Origin: Microbacterium sp. MF43 | GTDB lineage: Bacteria > Actinomycetota > Actinomycetes > Actinomycetales > Microbacteriaceae | Direction of reading: 5' to 3' | NCBI RefSeq assembly: GCF_012847295.1 | Contig: NZ_JABBDY010000005.1 | Coordinates: 62,001-126,000, forward strand | DNA length: 64,000 bases | Shown: positions 27,762 through 36,283 of the stretch, piece after piece | Numbering within the stretch: the stretch's first letter is position 1 | Layout: each line of letters starts with the position of its first letter | Position numbers and translations under genes: made by a program | The notes under the pieces: generated by a model | The model's input: the letters and a program-made list of their open reading frames with translations, nothing else | Databases searched by the model: none | Told to the model about the DNA's origin: nothing

Positions 27762-28195
27762 CAGACGAGCCCGCGCCGGTAGGCGATGACGCTCGCGATG
27801 CCGCCGACGATCGCCGAGACCGCGAATCCATAGAACATCGTGTTCGCGATCCAGAACCAGTCGAGCTCGAGCGCGCACTCGATGATGACGCCGAGCCCCG
27901 CGATCACCAGGAACGCCTGGCCGACGCGCGTGCTCATGTGGCTGATGTCGCGGTCGCGCTGATCGGACGTGCCGACACCGTCGGGGTCGCGCATGCCGGC
28001 GAGGATGCCCCACACGATGCTGACCACGATCGCGGCGACGATGCTGCCGCCGATGGTCCACAGCATGAGCGGCACCCAGTCGACATCCTCGACCGGTCCT
28101 CCCGCCGCTTGCTGCAGCACCAGCACGGTGTAGATCGCCATGCCGATCACGCTGACGACGAGGCTCGCCCAGACATTGCGCTCCTCATAGACCAT
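27761..28195 (-). CDS. Four-helix membrane protein paired with the XRE regulator
   Basis: A 144-residue protein with four hydrophobic segments (VVSVIGMAIYTVLVL, PLMLWTIGGSIVAAIVVSIV, AFLVIAGLGVIIECAL, FYGFAVSAIVGGIASVIA) and a short charged loop between helices two and three. The ATG has GGAGG at good distance. It leads an operon of membrane protein, XRE regulator and oxidoreductase. The function is not known; such pairs have been thought to sense membrane state or a ligand. Confidence 0.85.
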   Translation of the reverse strand: MVYEERNVWASLVVSVIGMAIYTVLVLQQAAGGPVEDVDWVPLMLWTIGGSIVAAIVVSIVWGILAGMRDPDGVGTSDQRDRDISHMSTRVGQAFLVIAGLGVIIECALELDWFWIANTMFYGFAVSAIVGGIASVIAYRRGLV

Positions 28196-28206
28196 GGCAT
28201 CCTCCG

Positions 28207-28226
28207 ATGTCTAGAATGTTTGACAT
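28207..28226 (-). promoter_or_regulatory. Inverted repeat in the promoter of the membrane protein-XRE operon
   Basis: ATGTC and GACAT arms flank a 10-nt AT-rich core, immediately upstream of the Shine-Dalgarno of the first gene. It is a candidate operator for the XRE protein. Confidence 0.4.
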
Positions 28227-28386
28227 TGTGAGGGTACGGCCGCCGAGGCATCCGTGTCAAGAATTCTTTACACTCGGCTGCTTCATCTGCACGAAATCGA
28301 TCTCGCACCGTCCACGGATCGTCGGTTTCGCACAGACGAGCGCACCGATGACGCGGACGGGCTCTAGCGAGCCGGCGTCGGCTGAG

Positions 28387-28421
28387 CGCCTCCGGCCACC
28401 GGTCGGGTTTCCCGAACCGGT
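28387..28421 (-). pseudogene. Relic of a PutA C-terminus
   Basis: This 35-bp stretch matches the 3' end of putA (28857-28891) at 31 of 35 positions without gaps. On the reverse strand it reads RFGKPDRWPEAL against RFGNPDRWSEAV in PutA. No further similarity extends upstream in that frame. It lies 470 bp beyond the real end of putA, on the other side of the SdpI-like gene. The rest of the 28227-28449 gap shows nothing I can interpret. Confidence 0.55.
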
Positions 28422-28449
28422 CGACGCTCCGGCGACAGTTCGCCGCGTG

Positions 28450-28806
28450 TCACCGAGGCCGGCGGTGCCCCGCTTTCACTCCAAGCCAGTAGATCGCGAC
28501 ACCCGCGTAGCCGAATACGGCGCTGGCGGTGGAGAAGGCCCCCGCACTCTCGGGCTCGCCGACCCACAGGCCGCAGGCTGCCAGCAGAGCACCGAATGCA
28601 GCCGAGAGCCCCGCCCAGCCGATCCACGGCGCAGCGGCATGGTGCACCTGCCACCACGCATCGTCGGAATCACGAGTGATCCGAAGCGCAATGCCGATAT
28701 AGGGGTTGCGTGGCCAGCGGCGCAGGCGAATCAGGACGTACTGAACGAGGCACAGAAGCGCCCCCAGGGTGAAGCCGAGGAAGAGGACGACGAGATCACG
28801 ACTCAT
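28450..28806 (-). CDS. SdpI-like small membrane protein
   Basis: A 118-residue protein with three hydrophobic segments: VVLFLGFTLGALLCLVQYVL, APWIGWAGLSAAFGALLAAC and AVFGYAGVAIYWLG. The loop RNPYIGIALRITRDSDDAWW, followed by HHAAAP, fits the SdpI family (N..IGIRT...S..AW...H pattern). SdpI of Bacillus is the immunity protein to the SdpC toxin, but most family members are orphans, as this appears to be. It lies 41 bp downstream of putA on the same strand. Confidence 0.7.
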   Translation of the reverse strand: MSRDLVVLFLGFTLGALLCLVQYVLIRLRRWPRNPYIGIALRITRDSDDAWWQVHHAAAPWIGWAGLSAAFGALLAACGLWVGEPESAGAFSTASAVFGYAGVAIYWLGVKAGHRRPR

Positions 28807-28847
28807 CCGTGGAACACGCCTCCGTCATCGCCGCCGTGGTCGGCCCC

Positions 28848-31800
28848 TCAGATGACCGCCTCCGACCACCGGTCGGGGTTGCCGAAGCGGTGGGCGGTGA
28901 TCGTGACCGACTGCTCGCGCAGGAACGGCAGCAGCTCCAGGCGCCCTGCCGTGGTCACCTCGTTGTCATAGACCGCCAGGTCGGGGTCGCCCCCGACCGC
29001 CGTCGACAGCGCGCGATGCAGCGACGCGACAGCGCCGCGCGAACCGACCAGCCGCACGCGCGGGGGTCGGGAAGCGGATGCCTCATCCGCCGCCGCCGCG
29101 ACGATATCGGTCGCCGGCGCGGCCATGCGCTGAAGCCATTCCTCTTCGCTCTCGACGAAGACGCCGACGCTGAGGCCGCTGAGCGCCCGGCGCACCTCGG
29201 CGGGAACGCCCGCAGGAGTGCTGAGGGTGAGCACCGAGCCGGCGCGCAGGCCCGCGAGGACGACGCGCAGGATCGCCTGCCACGTCGCATCGGCGGTGGC
29301 GCGGATTCCGACTGCCGGCACGGGCCGATAGCGGAACAGGTTCCGCTCGACGCCGAGACCCGAGACGTCCTTGACCTGGCCGAACTCGCGGTCCCACGCG
29401 ATCGCGTCGGACAGCGCGCCGCGGCGCAGCCACTCGAAGGATTCGTAATCGAGCGACGGCTGGGCTGCTTCGATCACCGTGGTGATGCGCGAGTCGAGGC
29501 CGCGAAGGTGCAGCGTCGCCGACGTGGGGCCGCCGCTCGTCGCCCGCCACGATCCCAGGCCGATCAGGTAGTTCGGTCCGCCCGCCTTCGTGCCCGCGCC
29601 GACCGACGAGCGCTTCCAGCCGCCGAAGGGCTGGCGCTGCACGATGGCGCCGGTGATTCCCCGGTTGACGTAGAGGTTTCCCGCTTCGACCCGGTCGAGC
29701 CACACCGCGAGATCGTCGGGGTTCTGCGTGTAGAGCCCCGCAGTGAGGCCGTACGCGACGGCGTTCTGCAGCTCGATCGCGTGGGCGAGCGAAGGGGCGT
29801 GCATGACCCCGAGCACCGGTCCGAAGAACTCCTCATGGTGGAACCTCGAACCGGGGAGCACTCCCGTGCGGATTCCGGGCGACCACATGCGCCCGGCGAA
29901 CTCGGGGCCGGCGTCGACCGGCTTCGGCTCGACGAGCCACTTCTCGCCGTCGTCGAGCGTCGTGAGCGCCCACTCGAGCTTTCCGCGCGGCGGCTCTACG
30001 ACCGGACCGACCTCCGACAGCGGGTCGGCCGGAGGTCCGACACGAAGCGACGTGGCGGCGTCGACGAGCTGCCGGGCGAACCGCTTCGAGCGTCCGACCG
30101 GTCCCACCAGGATCGCCAGCGAGGCCGCCGAGCACTTCTGGCCGGCGTGGCCGAAAGCGCTCTTGATGACATCGGATGCCGCGAGGTCGAGGTCGGCCGA
30201 GGGCATGACGATCATCGCGTTCTTGCCGCTGGTCTCGGCCAGCAGTGGGAGTTCCGGACGCCACGACCGGAACAGCGCTGCGGTCTCGAAGGAGCCGGTG
30301 AGGATCACCCGGTCGACGGCGGGGTGCGAGATGAGCGCCTGGCCGAGACCGCCTTCGTCGATGTCGACGAGGGCGAGCACGTCACGCGGAACGCCGGCCT
30401 GCCACAGCGCCTCCGCCACGACCGCGGCGCACCTCCGCGCCTGCGGAGCAGGCTTGAAGACGACTCCCGAGCCCGCGGCGAGCGCGGCCAGCACGCCGCC
30501 AGCGGGGATGGCGACGGGGAAGTTCCACGGCGGGGTGACGACCGTCAGGCGCGCGGGCTCGAACACCGCTCCGCTCACGCGGTCGAGCTCGCGCGCGGTC
30601 GCCGCGTAGTAGTTCGCGAAATCGACCGCCTCGCTCACCTCGACGTCGGCCTCGGCGAAGATCTTGCCCGTCTCGGACGCGGCGACCTCGATCAGCTCGG
30701 CGCGGCGCGCCTCGAGCTCGCGCGCGGCGGCGGCGAGCACGGCGCCGCGCTCGGCGGCGGGCTGAGCGCCCCAGTGGGCCGCGGCATCCGTCACCGCCTT
30801 CACCACCGACTCGAGAGCTGTGACGTCCTCGATGCGGGCGGCGGCGATCGTGTCGTCTCCGGCCCGCGACGCGGGGATGCGGGACAGGATGCCTCTCGCC
30901 CACGCCCGGTTGGCCGGGAGGGCCGGATCGGTATCGGGCGCATTGCGGAAGCCGGGAGCGCCGGCGGCCGTATCGGCGGTCTGCCGAGGCGCGTAGACGG
31001 CGGTCTCGACGAACGCGTCTCCGCCGAAGAGCTGCTCCTCCGCGGAAGGGGCGATCGGTGCGGTCTCGGCGGGATCGACGCCGGCTGCCCGGGAGATGCC
31101 GAGCACGGCCTGCGTGAGTCCGGCATCGTCTGCCCCGGCCGCACCGCTCGGGCGGGGAGCCGCGGCTGACGCGTCGGTGACCGGGGCGGTGCGGTCCTGG
31201 GTGCGAGTAGGCCCCAGGGCCAGCGCCGGATCGGCGGCGCGCTCCAGCGAAGCCAGGAAGCGGTCCCGCTCGCGGGCGAACATCGCCGGGTCGTCGGCGA
31301 GCTCGAAGGCGGCCGAGAGGAAGTTGTCGCTCGACGCGTTCTCCTCGAGGCGGCGGACGAGGTAGCTGATCGCGACGTCGAACTCGTCGGGACGCACCAC
31401 CGGAACGTAGAGGAGCACATGGCCGACCTCGCGGGCGACGGCCTGAACCTGCCCCTGCGCCATGCCGAGGAGCATCTCGAACTCGATGTCGGGCGAGGTG
31501 TCGGCGGTTTCCGGCATGCCGTGCGTCGAGACGGTCGAAGCAGCGCCGCGCACACCTGTCTCACCGGCGAGAAGCCAGGCGTACGCGATGTCGAAGAGGT
31601 TGTGCCCGGCGACGCCGATGCGCACGGCGGCGATGTTCTCAGGGCGGAGCGCGAAGTCGAGGCAGCGGACGTAGTTCGCGTCGGAGTCGACCTTCGCGTC
31701 GTAGGTCGCCAGCGACCAGTCGTGCATCACGGCGTCGACGCGCTCCATGGCGAGGTTCGCGCCCTTCACGAGGCGCACCTTGATGCGGGCGCCGCCGTCG

Positions 31801-32648
31801 GCGACGCGGCGCTGCGCCCACTCGGTGAGCCCTTGGAGGGCGGGCAGCGCGTCGGGGAGATAGGCCTGGAGGACGATCCCGGCCTCGAGCCCGCGCAGCC
31901 GCGGATCTTCGAGGATGCGCGTGAACACCGCGATCGTGAGATCGAGGTCGCGGTACTCCTCCATGTCGAGATTGATGAACGTGCGGTCCGTCACCGCGGA
32001 GAGGTACAGCGGCGTCAGGCGCTCGACGACCTTGTCGACGACCTCGTCGAAGGCCCACATCGAGATGTGGCTGGCGATCGCCGAGACCTTGACCGAGACG
32101 TAGTCGACGTCGGGACGGCGGATCAGCTCGTGGATGCCTTCGAGCCGGTGCAGCGCCTCCTGCTCACCGAGCACCGCCTCGCCCAGCAGGTTGAGGTTCA
32201 ACCGCGCGCCCGTCTCGCGGATGGCCGCGATCGCCGGGCCCAGCTTCTCAGGTCGCGCGTCGACCACGAGGTGGCCCACCATCTCGCGGAGCACGCGGCG
32301 GGCCACGGGCACGACCGGCGATGGCAGAACGGGCGCCACCGCCCCGCCGAGTCGGACGGCGCCGCGCAGATACCAGGGAAGGAACTCCGGCACGAGGGGG
32401 GCGACCCGGTGCAGATTGGATGCCGCGGCCGTCAGACTCTCGGGGCGCATCACGCCGTCGACGAACCCGATCGTGAACGGAAGTCCGTTGGGGTCCTTGA
32501 GCACGCCGGCCAGTCGCTCGGCAGCGGGGTCCACGTCGACCTCTGCGCTCTCGGTGATCCACCGCTGCGCCAGCACCACGGCGCGCGCAGCGAGGTCGTC
32601 GCCGGATGCCGTGAGGTCGGTGTCCCCCCGGTAAGGGTCGGTCACCAT
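28848..32648 (-). CDS. putA: Bifunctional proline dehydrogenase / P5C dehydrogenase
   Basis: A 1266-residue PutA oxidising proline to glutamate. The N-terminal half (to about 440) is the FAD-dependent proline dehydrogenase barrel (YVSVKVSAIASHISMWAFDE, GARIKVRLVKGANLAMERVD). After a low-complexity linker (470-560) comes the aldehyde dehydrogenase (WNFPVAIPAGGVLAALAAGS, ETSGKNAMIVMPSADLD, catalytic Cys in GHAGQKCSAAS). There is no N-terminal DNA-binding domain, so it does not self-regulate like E. coli PutA. TAGGCT, 6 nt, ATG predicts a leaderless mRNA. It completes the arginine-ornithine-P5C route started by the neighbouring genes. Confidence 0.96.
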   Translation of the reverse strand: MVTDPYRGDTDLTASGDDLAARAVVLAQRWITESAEVDVDPAAERLAGVLKDPNGLPFTIGFVDGVMRPESLTAAASNLHRVAPLVPEFLPWYLRGAVRLGGAVAPVLPSPVVPVARRVLREMVGHLVVDARPEKLGPAIAAIRETGARLNLNLLGEAVLGEQEALHRLEGIHELIRRPDVDYVSVKVSAIASHISMWAFDEVVDKVVERLTPLYLSAVTDRTFINLDMEEYRDLDLTIAVFTRILEDPRLRGLEAGIVLQAYLPDALPALQGLTEWAQRRVADGGARIKVRLVKGANLAMERVDAVMHDWSLATYDAKVDSDANYVRCLDFALRPENIAAVRIGVAGHNLFDIAYAWLLAGETGVRGAASTVSTHGMPETADTSPDIEFEMLLGMAQGQVQAVAREVGHVLLYVPVVRPDEFDVAISYLVRRLEENASSDNFLSAAFELADDPAMFARERDRFLASLERAADPALALGPTRTQDRTAPVTDASAAAPRPSGAAGADDAGLTQAVLGISRAAGVDPAETAPIAPSAEEQLFGGDAFVETAVYAPRQTADTAAGAPGFRNAPDTDPALPANRAWARGILSRIPASRAGDDTIAAARIEDVTALESVVKAVTDAAAHWGAQPAAERGAVLAAAARELEARRAELIEVAASETGKIFAEADVEVSEAVDFANYYAATARELDRVSGAVFEPARLTVVTPPWNFPVAIPAGGVLAALAAGSGVVFKPAPQARRCAAVVAEALWQAGVPRDVLALVDIDEGGLGQALISHPAVDRVILTGSFETAALFRSWRPELPLLAETSGKNAMIVMPSADLDLAASDVIKSAFGHAGQKCSAASLAILVGPVGRSKRFARQLVDAATSLRVGPPADPLSEVGPVVEPPRGKLEWALTTLDDGEKWLVEPKPVDAGPEFAGRMWSPGIRTGVLPGSRFHHEEFFGPVLGVMHAPSLAHAIELQNAVAYGLTAGLYTQNPDDLAVWLDRVEAGNLYVNRGITGAIVQRQPFGGWKRSSVGAGTKAGGPNYLIGLGSWRATSGGPTSATLHLRGLDSRITTVIEAAQPSLDYESFEWLRRGALSDAIAWDREFGQVKDVSGLGVERNLFRYRPVPAVGIRATADATWQAILRVVLAGLRAGSVLTLSTPAGVPAEVRRALSGLSVGVFVESEEEWLQRMAAPATDIVAAAADEASASRPPRVRLVGSRGAVASLHRALSTAVGGDPDLAVYDNEVTTAGRLELLPFLREQSVTITAHRFGNPDRWSEAVI

Positions 32649-32763
32649 GCGACAAGCCTAAGCTCTGCGACGCTCCCTGTTCCGCCGCGGGGCGGCGGGT
32701 GTGGAGACCGCGCCACAGCGTTGCGGCGCAGGAACCGCGCTCCGGTGCCCCCGCGCGGATCGG

Positions 32764-33381
32764 TCAGACGCGATCGGTGCGCGGGTCGCCGGTTCGACGG
32801 CCGTCGGCCACACCGTCGCCATCGACGTCTGCGGGCGAGCTCCGGAACACCCGGCGGTCCTCCGTGGTCGTTGCATCGGCGTCGCCCGGCACGTCTGCGG
32901 CCCGCTCGTCGCGCACCTCGGCGCGGGAATCGGACGCGTCGTCTCGGCGCGCTTCCCTTCGCGTGGTCGCGTCGGCCGCGGCATCCGCCCCGTCGTTCGA
33001 GACGTAGGGGTCGACCTCGTCGGCTTTGCGCAGCGTCTCCGCCTGCGCGGCTCGATGCTTCTCGGCATCTGCCTGCAGGTCGCCGATCTCGCCCGCGCGG
33101 CGCTCCGCGTCGAGCGAGGCCTGTGCCGCCTGCGCTTTGGCACGCTCCGCCGCGGCGGCCGCGGAAGCGGCATCGGCGCGGGCCTGGGCCACCTCCGCCT
33201 CGTGTTCGCGGGCGGCCATCTCGGACTGGCGGGCATCGGCCCGCAGCTTCTCGGCCTTCTCGTGCTGCGCCTGGGCGCGCTTGTCGCGGCGTCCGCGTGC
33301 GGTGAGCATCAGAACGACGACGACGACGATCGCGACGACCACGATCGCGACGATGATCCAGATGAGAGTGCTCGTGTCCAC
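32764..33381 (-). CDS. Membrane-anchored Ala/Glu-rich coiled-coil protein
   Basis: A 205-residue protein beginning with one strongly hydrophobic helix (TLIWIIVAIVVVAIVVVVVL), followed by a basic patch (RGRRDKRAQAQ) and a long Ala-rich heptad region of about 90 residues, then a charged, probably disordered tail rich in Asp. I start it at the GTG at 33381, with AGGAGGG upstream. No known enzyme domain. A structural or stress-associated membrane protein is possible, but the function is unknown. Confidence 0.8.
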   Translation of the reverse strand: MDTSTLIWIIVAIVVVAIVVVVVLMLTARGRRDKRAQAQHEKAEKLRADARQSEMAAREHEAEVAQARADAASAAAAAERAKAQAAQASLDAERRAGEIGDLQADAEKHRAAQAETLRKADEVDPYVSNDGADAAADATTRREARRDDASDSRAEVRDERAADVPGDADATTTEDRRVFRSSPADVDGDGVADGRRTGDPRTDRV

Positions 33382-33658
33382 GGCGCTCGCCCTCCTTCCG
33401 CGCCGGCGGAGATACCGGCGCTCCCGGTGACAGGCAATCGGAGCGGCGGCCGATCGGCAAACCGCTTGCGGGGCCGGCGGCCGTGCGCTACGCCGGCGCG
33501 GGACCGATCCGAGACCACCAGCGAACGCCCCGGCCGAAAAGCGAAAAAGCCCGCCACTGTGCGAAGGCCCCGCTACTGCGAGCGCGCGTGCGTGCTTATG
33601 CTGAGGCTTGCTCGTGGAGCCGATCCCGCCTGCGCGGGCCGAGGCTCGAGGAGGCGCG

Positions 33659-35611
33659 TTGACCGATACCCCCGCTCTGCCGTACGAGGGCGAGCGCTCA
33701 CGCGAGTCCGCCGAAGCGCTGCGACTGCAGGAGTGCGCCACCGAGCCGATACGCACGATCGGCCGCATCCAGTCGCACGGGGTTCTGTTCGGCGTGGACG
33801 AGCAGACGGCGACGATCGTGGTGGCCAGCGGGAATGCCGAGCAGTGGCTGGGTCGCAACGTCAGCGAGACCGGGAGCGACACCCTCGCGTGGGCGGTCAA
33901 TCACGCCATCGCGGTGGATCCGGTGCGGGCGGAGTTCGAGGGCTCGACCTACGACGTCATCGCCCATCGCGGCACGTCCCCGCTCATCGTCGAGCTCGAG
34001 CCGATCGTGCCCGAGCTCGAGTACGTGCGTACCGGGGTCGTGCGCGCGATCCAGTTGCTCGCATCCATCACCGACCCCGACCTCCTCCGCCAGCGTGCCG
34101 CCGAGCAGATCAAGTCGATCACGGGCTTCGACCGCGTCATGTGCTACGAGTTCCACGAGGACGGGCACGGCCAGATCGTGGCCGACGAGCGCGAGCCCGA
34201 CATGGAGCCGTACTTCGGCCTTCACTTCCCCGCCTCCGACATCCCGGCGCAGGCGCGCGCGCTCTACATCGAGAAGCGATCACGGGTGATCGTCGACACC
34301 GAGGACCCGGGCGTCCCACTCAGGGCCCTGCTTCCGGAGGAGGCGCCCGTCGACCTCGCCGCCGCCGAGCTGCGCGGAGTCTCCCCGCACCACCTGCAGT
34401 TCATGCGCAACATGGGGCAGGCCTCCACGGTCTCGTTCGGCATCGTCATCGAGGACCGCCTGGTCGGCATGTTCACGTGCGCGCATCGCACGCCGCGCCG
34501 CTTGCCGGTACTGCTTCGGCGGTCGCTGGAGGTGCTCGCGAGCCAGATCGCGATGCAGCTCGCCGCCGCGCAGCAGATCCACGGGCTGCGGCGGCGCCTC
34601 GAAGCCCGGGAGCGCCGCGTCGCCATCGTCGCACCCCTGTACGGACGCGCCGACGTCGCCGGCGTGCTGCTCGGCGGCGAACGCACCGTCCTCGACGTCG
34701 TCCCGGCGGACGGCGTGCTGCTGCAGTACGGCGATTCCGTCCGCACCCTCGGCATCGTCCCGGCGCCGGACGCCCTCATCGACGTCGTCGACGACCTCGG
34801 CCCCGGGCGCCTCGCGTGGGAGGCGCTGCCCTCCGAACGGCCCGAGCTCGCGGTCGAGGTGCCGGGCGTCGCGGGCCTCCTCGTCGTTCCGCTCGGTCCG
34901 GACGGGGACCGGTTGGTCTTCGTCCGCGGCGAGGTGGCGCGCGACATCGACTGGCTCGGCGACCAGAGTCCCGAGAATCGCGACCACGTGCTGTCTCCTC
35001 GCCGGTCGTTCTCGGCATGGCGTGAGAGCGTCACCGGACGCAGTCTGCCGTGGGGCGATCATGCACAGGATGCCTCCGACCTGGGCGAGGAGATCCGAGC
35101 CGCGCTCGCTGCCCGCAGCCAGGCCGAGCTCGCCGAGCTGGCGCTGCGCGACTCGCTCACCGGGCTCCACAACCGGCGCTTCCTGAACGACCGGCTCGAT
35201 GCGCTCCTGAGCGGACCGCACGCCAGTCTCTCCGTGATCTTCCTCGACCTCGACGAGTTCAAGGCGGTGAACGACACCCGCGGTCACGACGTCGGCGACG
35301 CGGTCCTCGCCGCGATCGGCAAGCGCCTCGCGCGCGTTGCGCGGGCCTCCGACATGGTGGTGCGGCTCGGCGGGGACGAGTTCGTCATCGTGTGCGTGGG
35401 CGCCTCAGAGGAGGACGCGGAGCACGTCGCGGCACGGGCCATCGCAACGGTCAGCGAGCCGATCGCGGTGCAGGACGCGGTGCTGCGGATCACAGCGAGC
35501 GCGGGGATCGTGGCCGCCAACAGAACGACGAACGCCGCCGATCTCCTGGCTGCAGCGGACGCTGCGATGTACCGCTCCAAGCGGGCAGGCGGCGGACGCG
35601 CCTCAGCGTGA
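33659..35611 (+). CDS. Bacteriophytochrome with GGDEF output (red-light diguanylate cyclase)
   Basis: About 650 residues: PAS (20-130), GAF (140-320), PHY (330-480), GGDEF (490-650). The biliverdin-binding Cys is in place near residue 26 (QECATEPIRTIGRIQSHG). The GAF domain has FGLHFPASDIPAQAR near 190, and the PHY tongue PRRSFSAW is present. The cyclase has DSLTGLHNRRFL, FLDLDEFKAVNDTRGHD and an intact RLGGDEF near 570, preceded by RASD, an RxxD product-inhibition site five residues before GGDEF. It should make c-di-GMP under red/far-red control. The start is uncertain: TTG 33659 has GAGGAGG; TTG 33608 and GTG 33614 are alternatives. Confidence 0.92.
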   Translation: MTDTPALPYEGERSRESAEALRLQECATEPIRTIGRIQSHGVLFGVDEQTATIVVASGNAEQWLGRNVSETGSDTLAWAVNHAIAVDPVRAEFEGSTYDVIAHRGTSPLIVELEPIVPELEYVRTGVVRAIQLLASITDPDLLRQRAAEQIKSITGFDRVMCYEFHEDGHGQIVADEREPDMEPYFGLHFPASDIPAQARALYIEKRSRVIVDTEDPGVPLRALLPEEAPVDLAAAELRGVSPHHLQFMRNMGQASTVSFGIVIEDRLVGMFTCAHRTPRRLPVLLRRSLEVLASQIAMQLAAAQQIHGLRRRLEARERRVAIVAPLYGRADVAGVLLGGERTVLDVVPADGVLLQYGDSVRTLGIVPAPDALIDVVDDLGPGRLAWEALPSERPELAVEVPGVAGLLVVPLGPDGDRLVFVRGEVARDIDWLGDQSPENRDHVLSPRRSFSAWRESVTGRSLPWGDHAQDASDLGEEIRAALAARSQAELAELALRDSLTGLHNRRFLNDRLDALLSGPHASLSVIFLDLDEFKAVNDTRGHDVGDAVLAAIGKRLARVARASDMVVRLGGDEFVIVCVGASEEDAEHVAARAIATVSEPIAVQDAVLRITASAGIVAANRTTNAADLLAAADAAMYRSKRAGGGRASA

Positions 35612-35647
35612 GGCGGCGGGCAGGACGCCTCAGCGTGAGGCGGCGGG
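35600..35647. terminator. Duplicated hairpin spanning both stop codons
   Basis: A 21-bp sequence containing the hairpin GCCTCA-GCG-TGAGGC occurs twice, at 35600-35620 and 35627-35647. The first copy contains the stop codon of the phytochrome gene, the second the stop codon of the convergent DUF7882 gene. It probably works as a bidirectional terminator. Confidence 0.65.
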
Positions 35648-35938
35648 GAGCTCCGGCTCGGGCACGACGCGGAGGCCACCGGGCGAGTTCGCCGTGTCGA
35701 CGAGCTCTTGCAGCCACAGCCGGTTGATCTCCGGCATGGGGGCGTCGTACTCGAAGCGCAGCGGTGTGACCGGGGAGATCCACACCGCCTGACGACGCTG
35801 CGTCTCGTCATCCACCACCGCGAACGAGAGACTCTCCTGGCGGCGCAGCTTGGCCATGATCACCAGCTCGATGTGCGCGAGGACGCGGTCATCGAGGGGG
35901 AAGCCGACGGAGGGAGAGCCGTAATGGAGTGTGCCCAC
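35630..35938 (-). CDS. DUF7882-type small protein, paralogue 1
   Basis: A 102-residue protein of an uncharacterised family with two more members in this window (37179 and 48491). Shared blocks: GTLHYGSP at the start, LDDRVLAHIELVIMAKLRRQ, AVWISPVTPLRFEYD, and ANSPGGLRVVPEPE at the end. It starts with GTG, 6 nt after a TAGGAT box. The name DUF7882 is from memory. It may be mislabelled as a DNA ligase fragment in databases, but no ligase motif is present. Function unknown. Confidence 0.85.
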   Translation of the reverse strand: MGTLHYGSPSVGFPLDDRVLAHIELVIMAKLRRQESLSFAVVDDETQRRQAVWISPVTPLRFEYDAPMPEINRLWLQELVDTANSPGGLRVVPEPELPAASR

Positions 35939-36012
35939 CGCTCGATCCTACGGGGATTCGCCCCGGAACCCGTCCTGCGCCCACCCTGTTGCGGGCCCGC
36001 TAGGGTGGGGAC

Positions 36013-36282
36013 ATGGCGATCGTGAACCGGCTCACCGTGGATGGACGCGACTACTTTCTCCCCGAGCCCGTGACGCAGCTGAAGACGGCGATCCTCGAGG
36101 CGATCAAGGCGGGCGGGGGCTACGTCAACATCCCGCCGCTGCGCGGAGGCCCCGGCATCGACATCCTGTTCTCGCCGGGCATGCCGGTGACCTGGTCGCA
36201 GATCGACGTCGGAGAGTCCCCTGCGGGTGAGGAGCCCGTCGCGGCGGCCACCACCACCGCGGACGACGACTACCAGCTGTAA
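36013..36282 (+). CDS. Small hypothetical protein, 89 residues
   Basis: Starts MAIVNRLTVDGRDYFLPEPV and ends in a polar Ala/Thr/Asp tail. The pattern of a short beta-strand, helix, GGYVNIPPLRGGPGIDILFS and PVTWSQIDV suggests a compact alpha/beta fold. The start is backed by TAGGGT, 6 nt, ATG. It sits between the DUF7882 gene (divergent) and the EAL gene (convergent, one base away). I do not recognise it. Confidence 0.75.
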   Translation: MAIVNRLTVDGRDYFLPEPVTQLKTAILEAIKAGGGYVNIPPLRGGPGIDILFSPGMPVTWSQIDVGESPAGEEPVAAATTTADDDYQL

Positions 36283-36283
36283 C

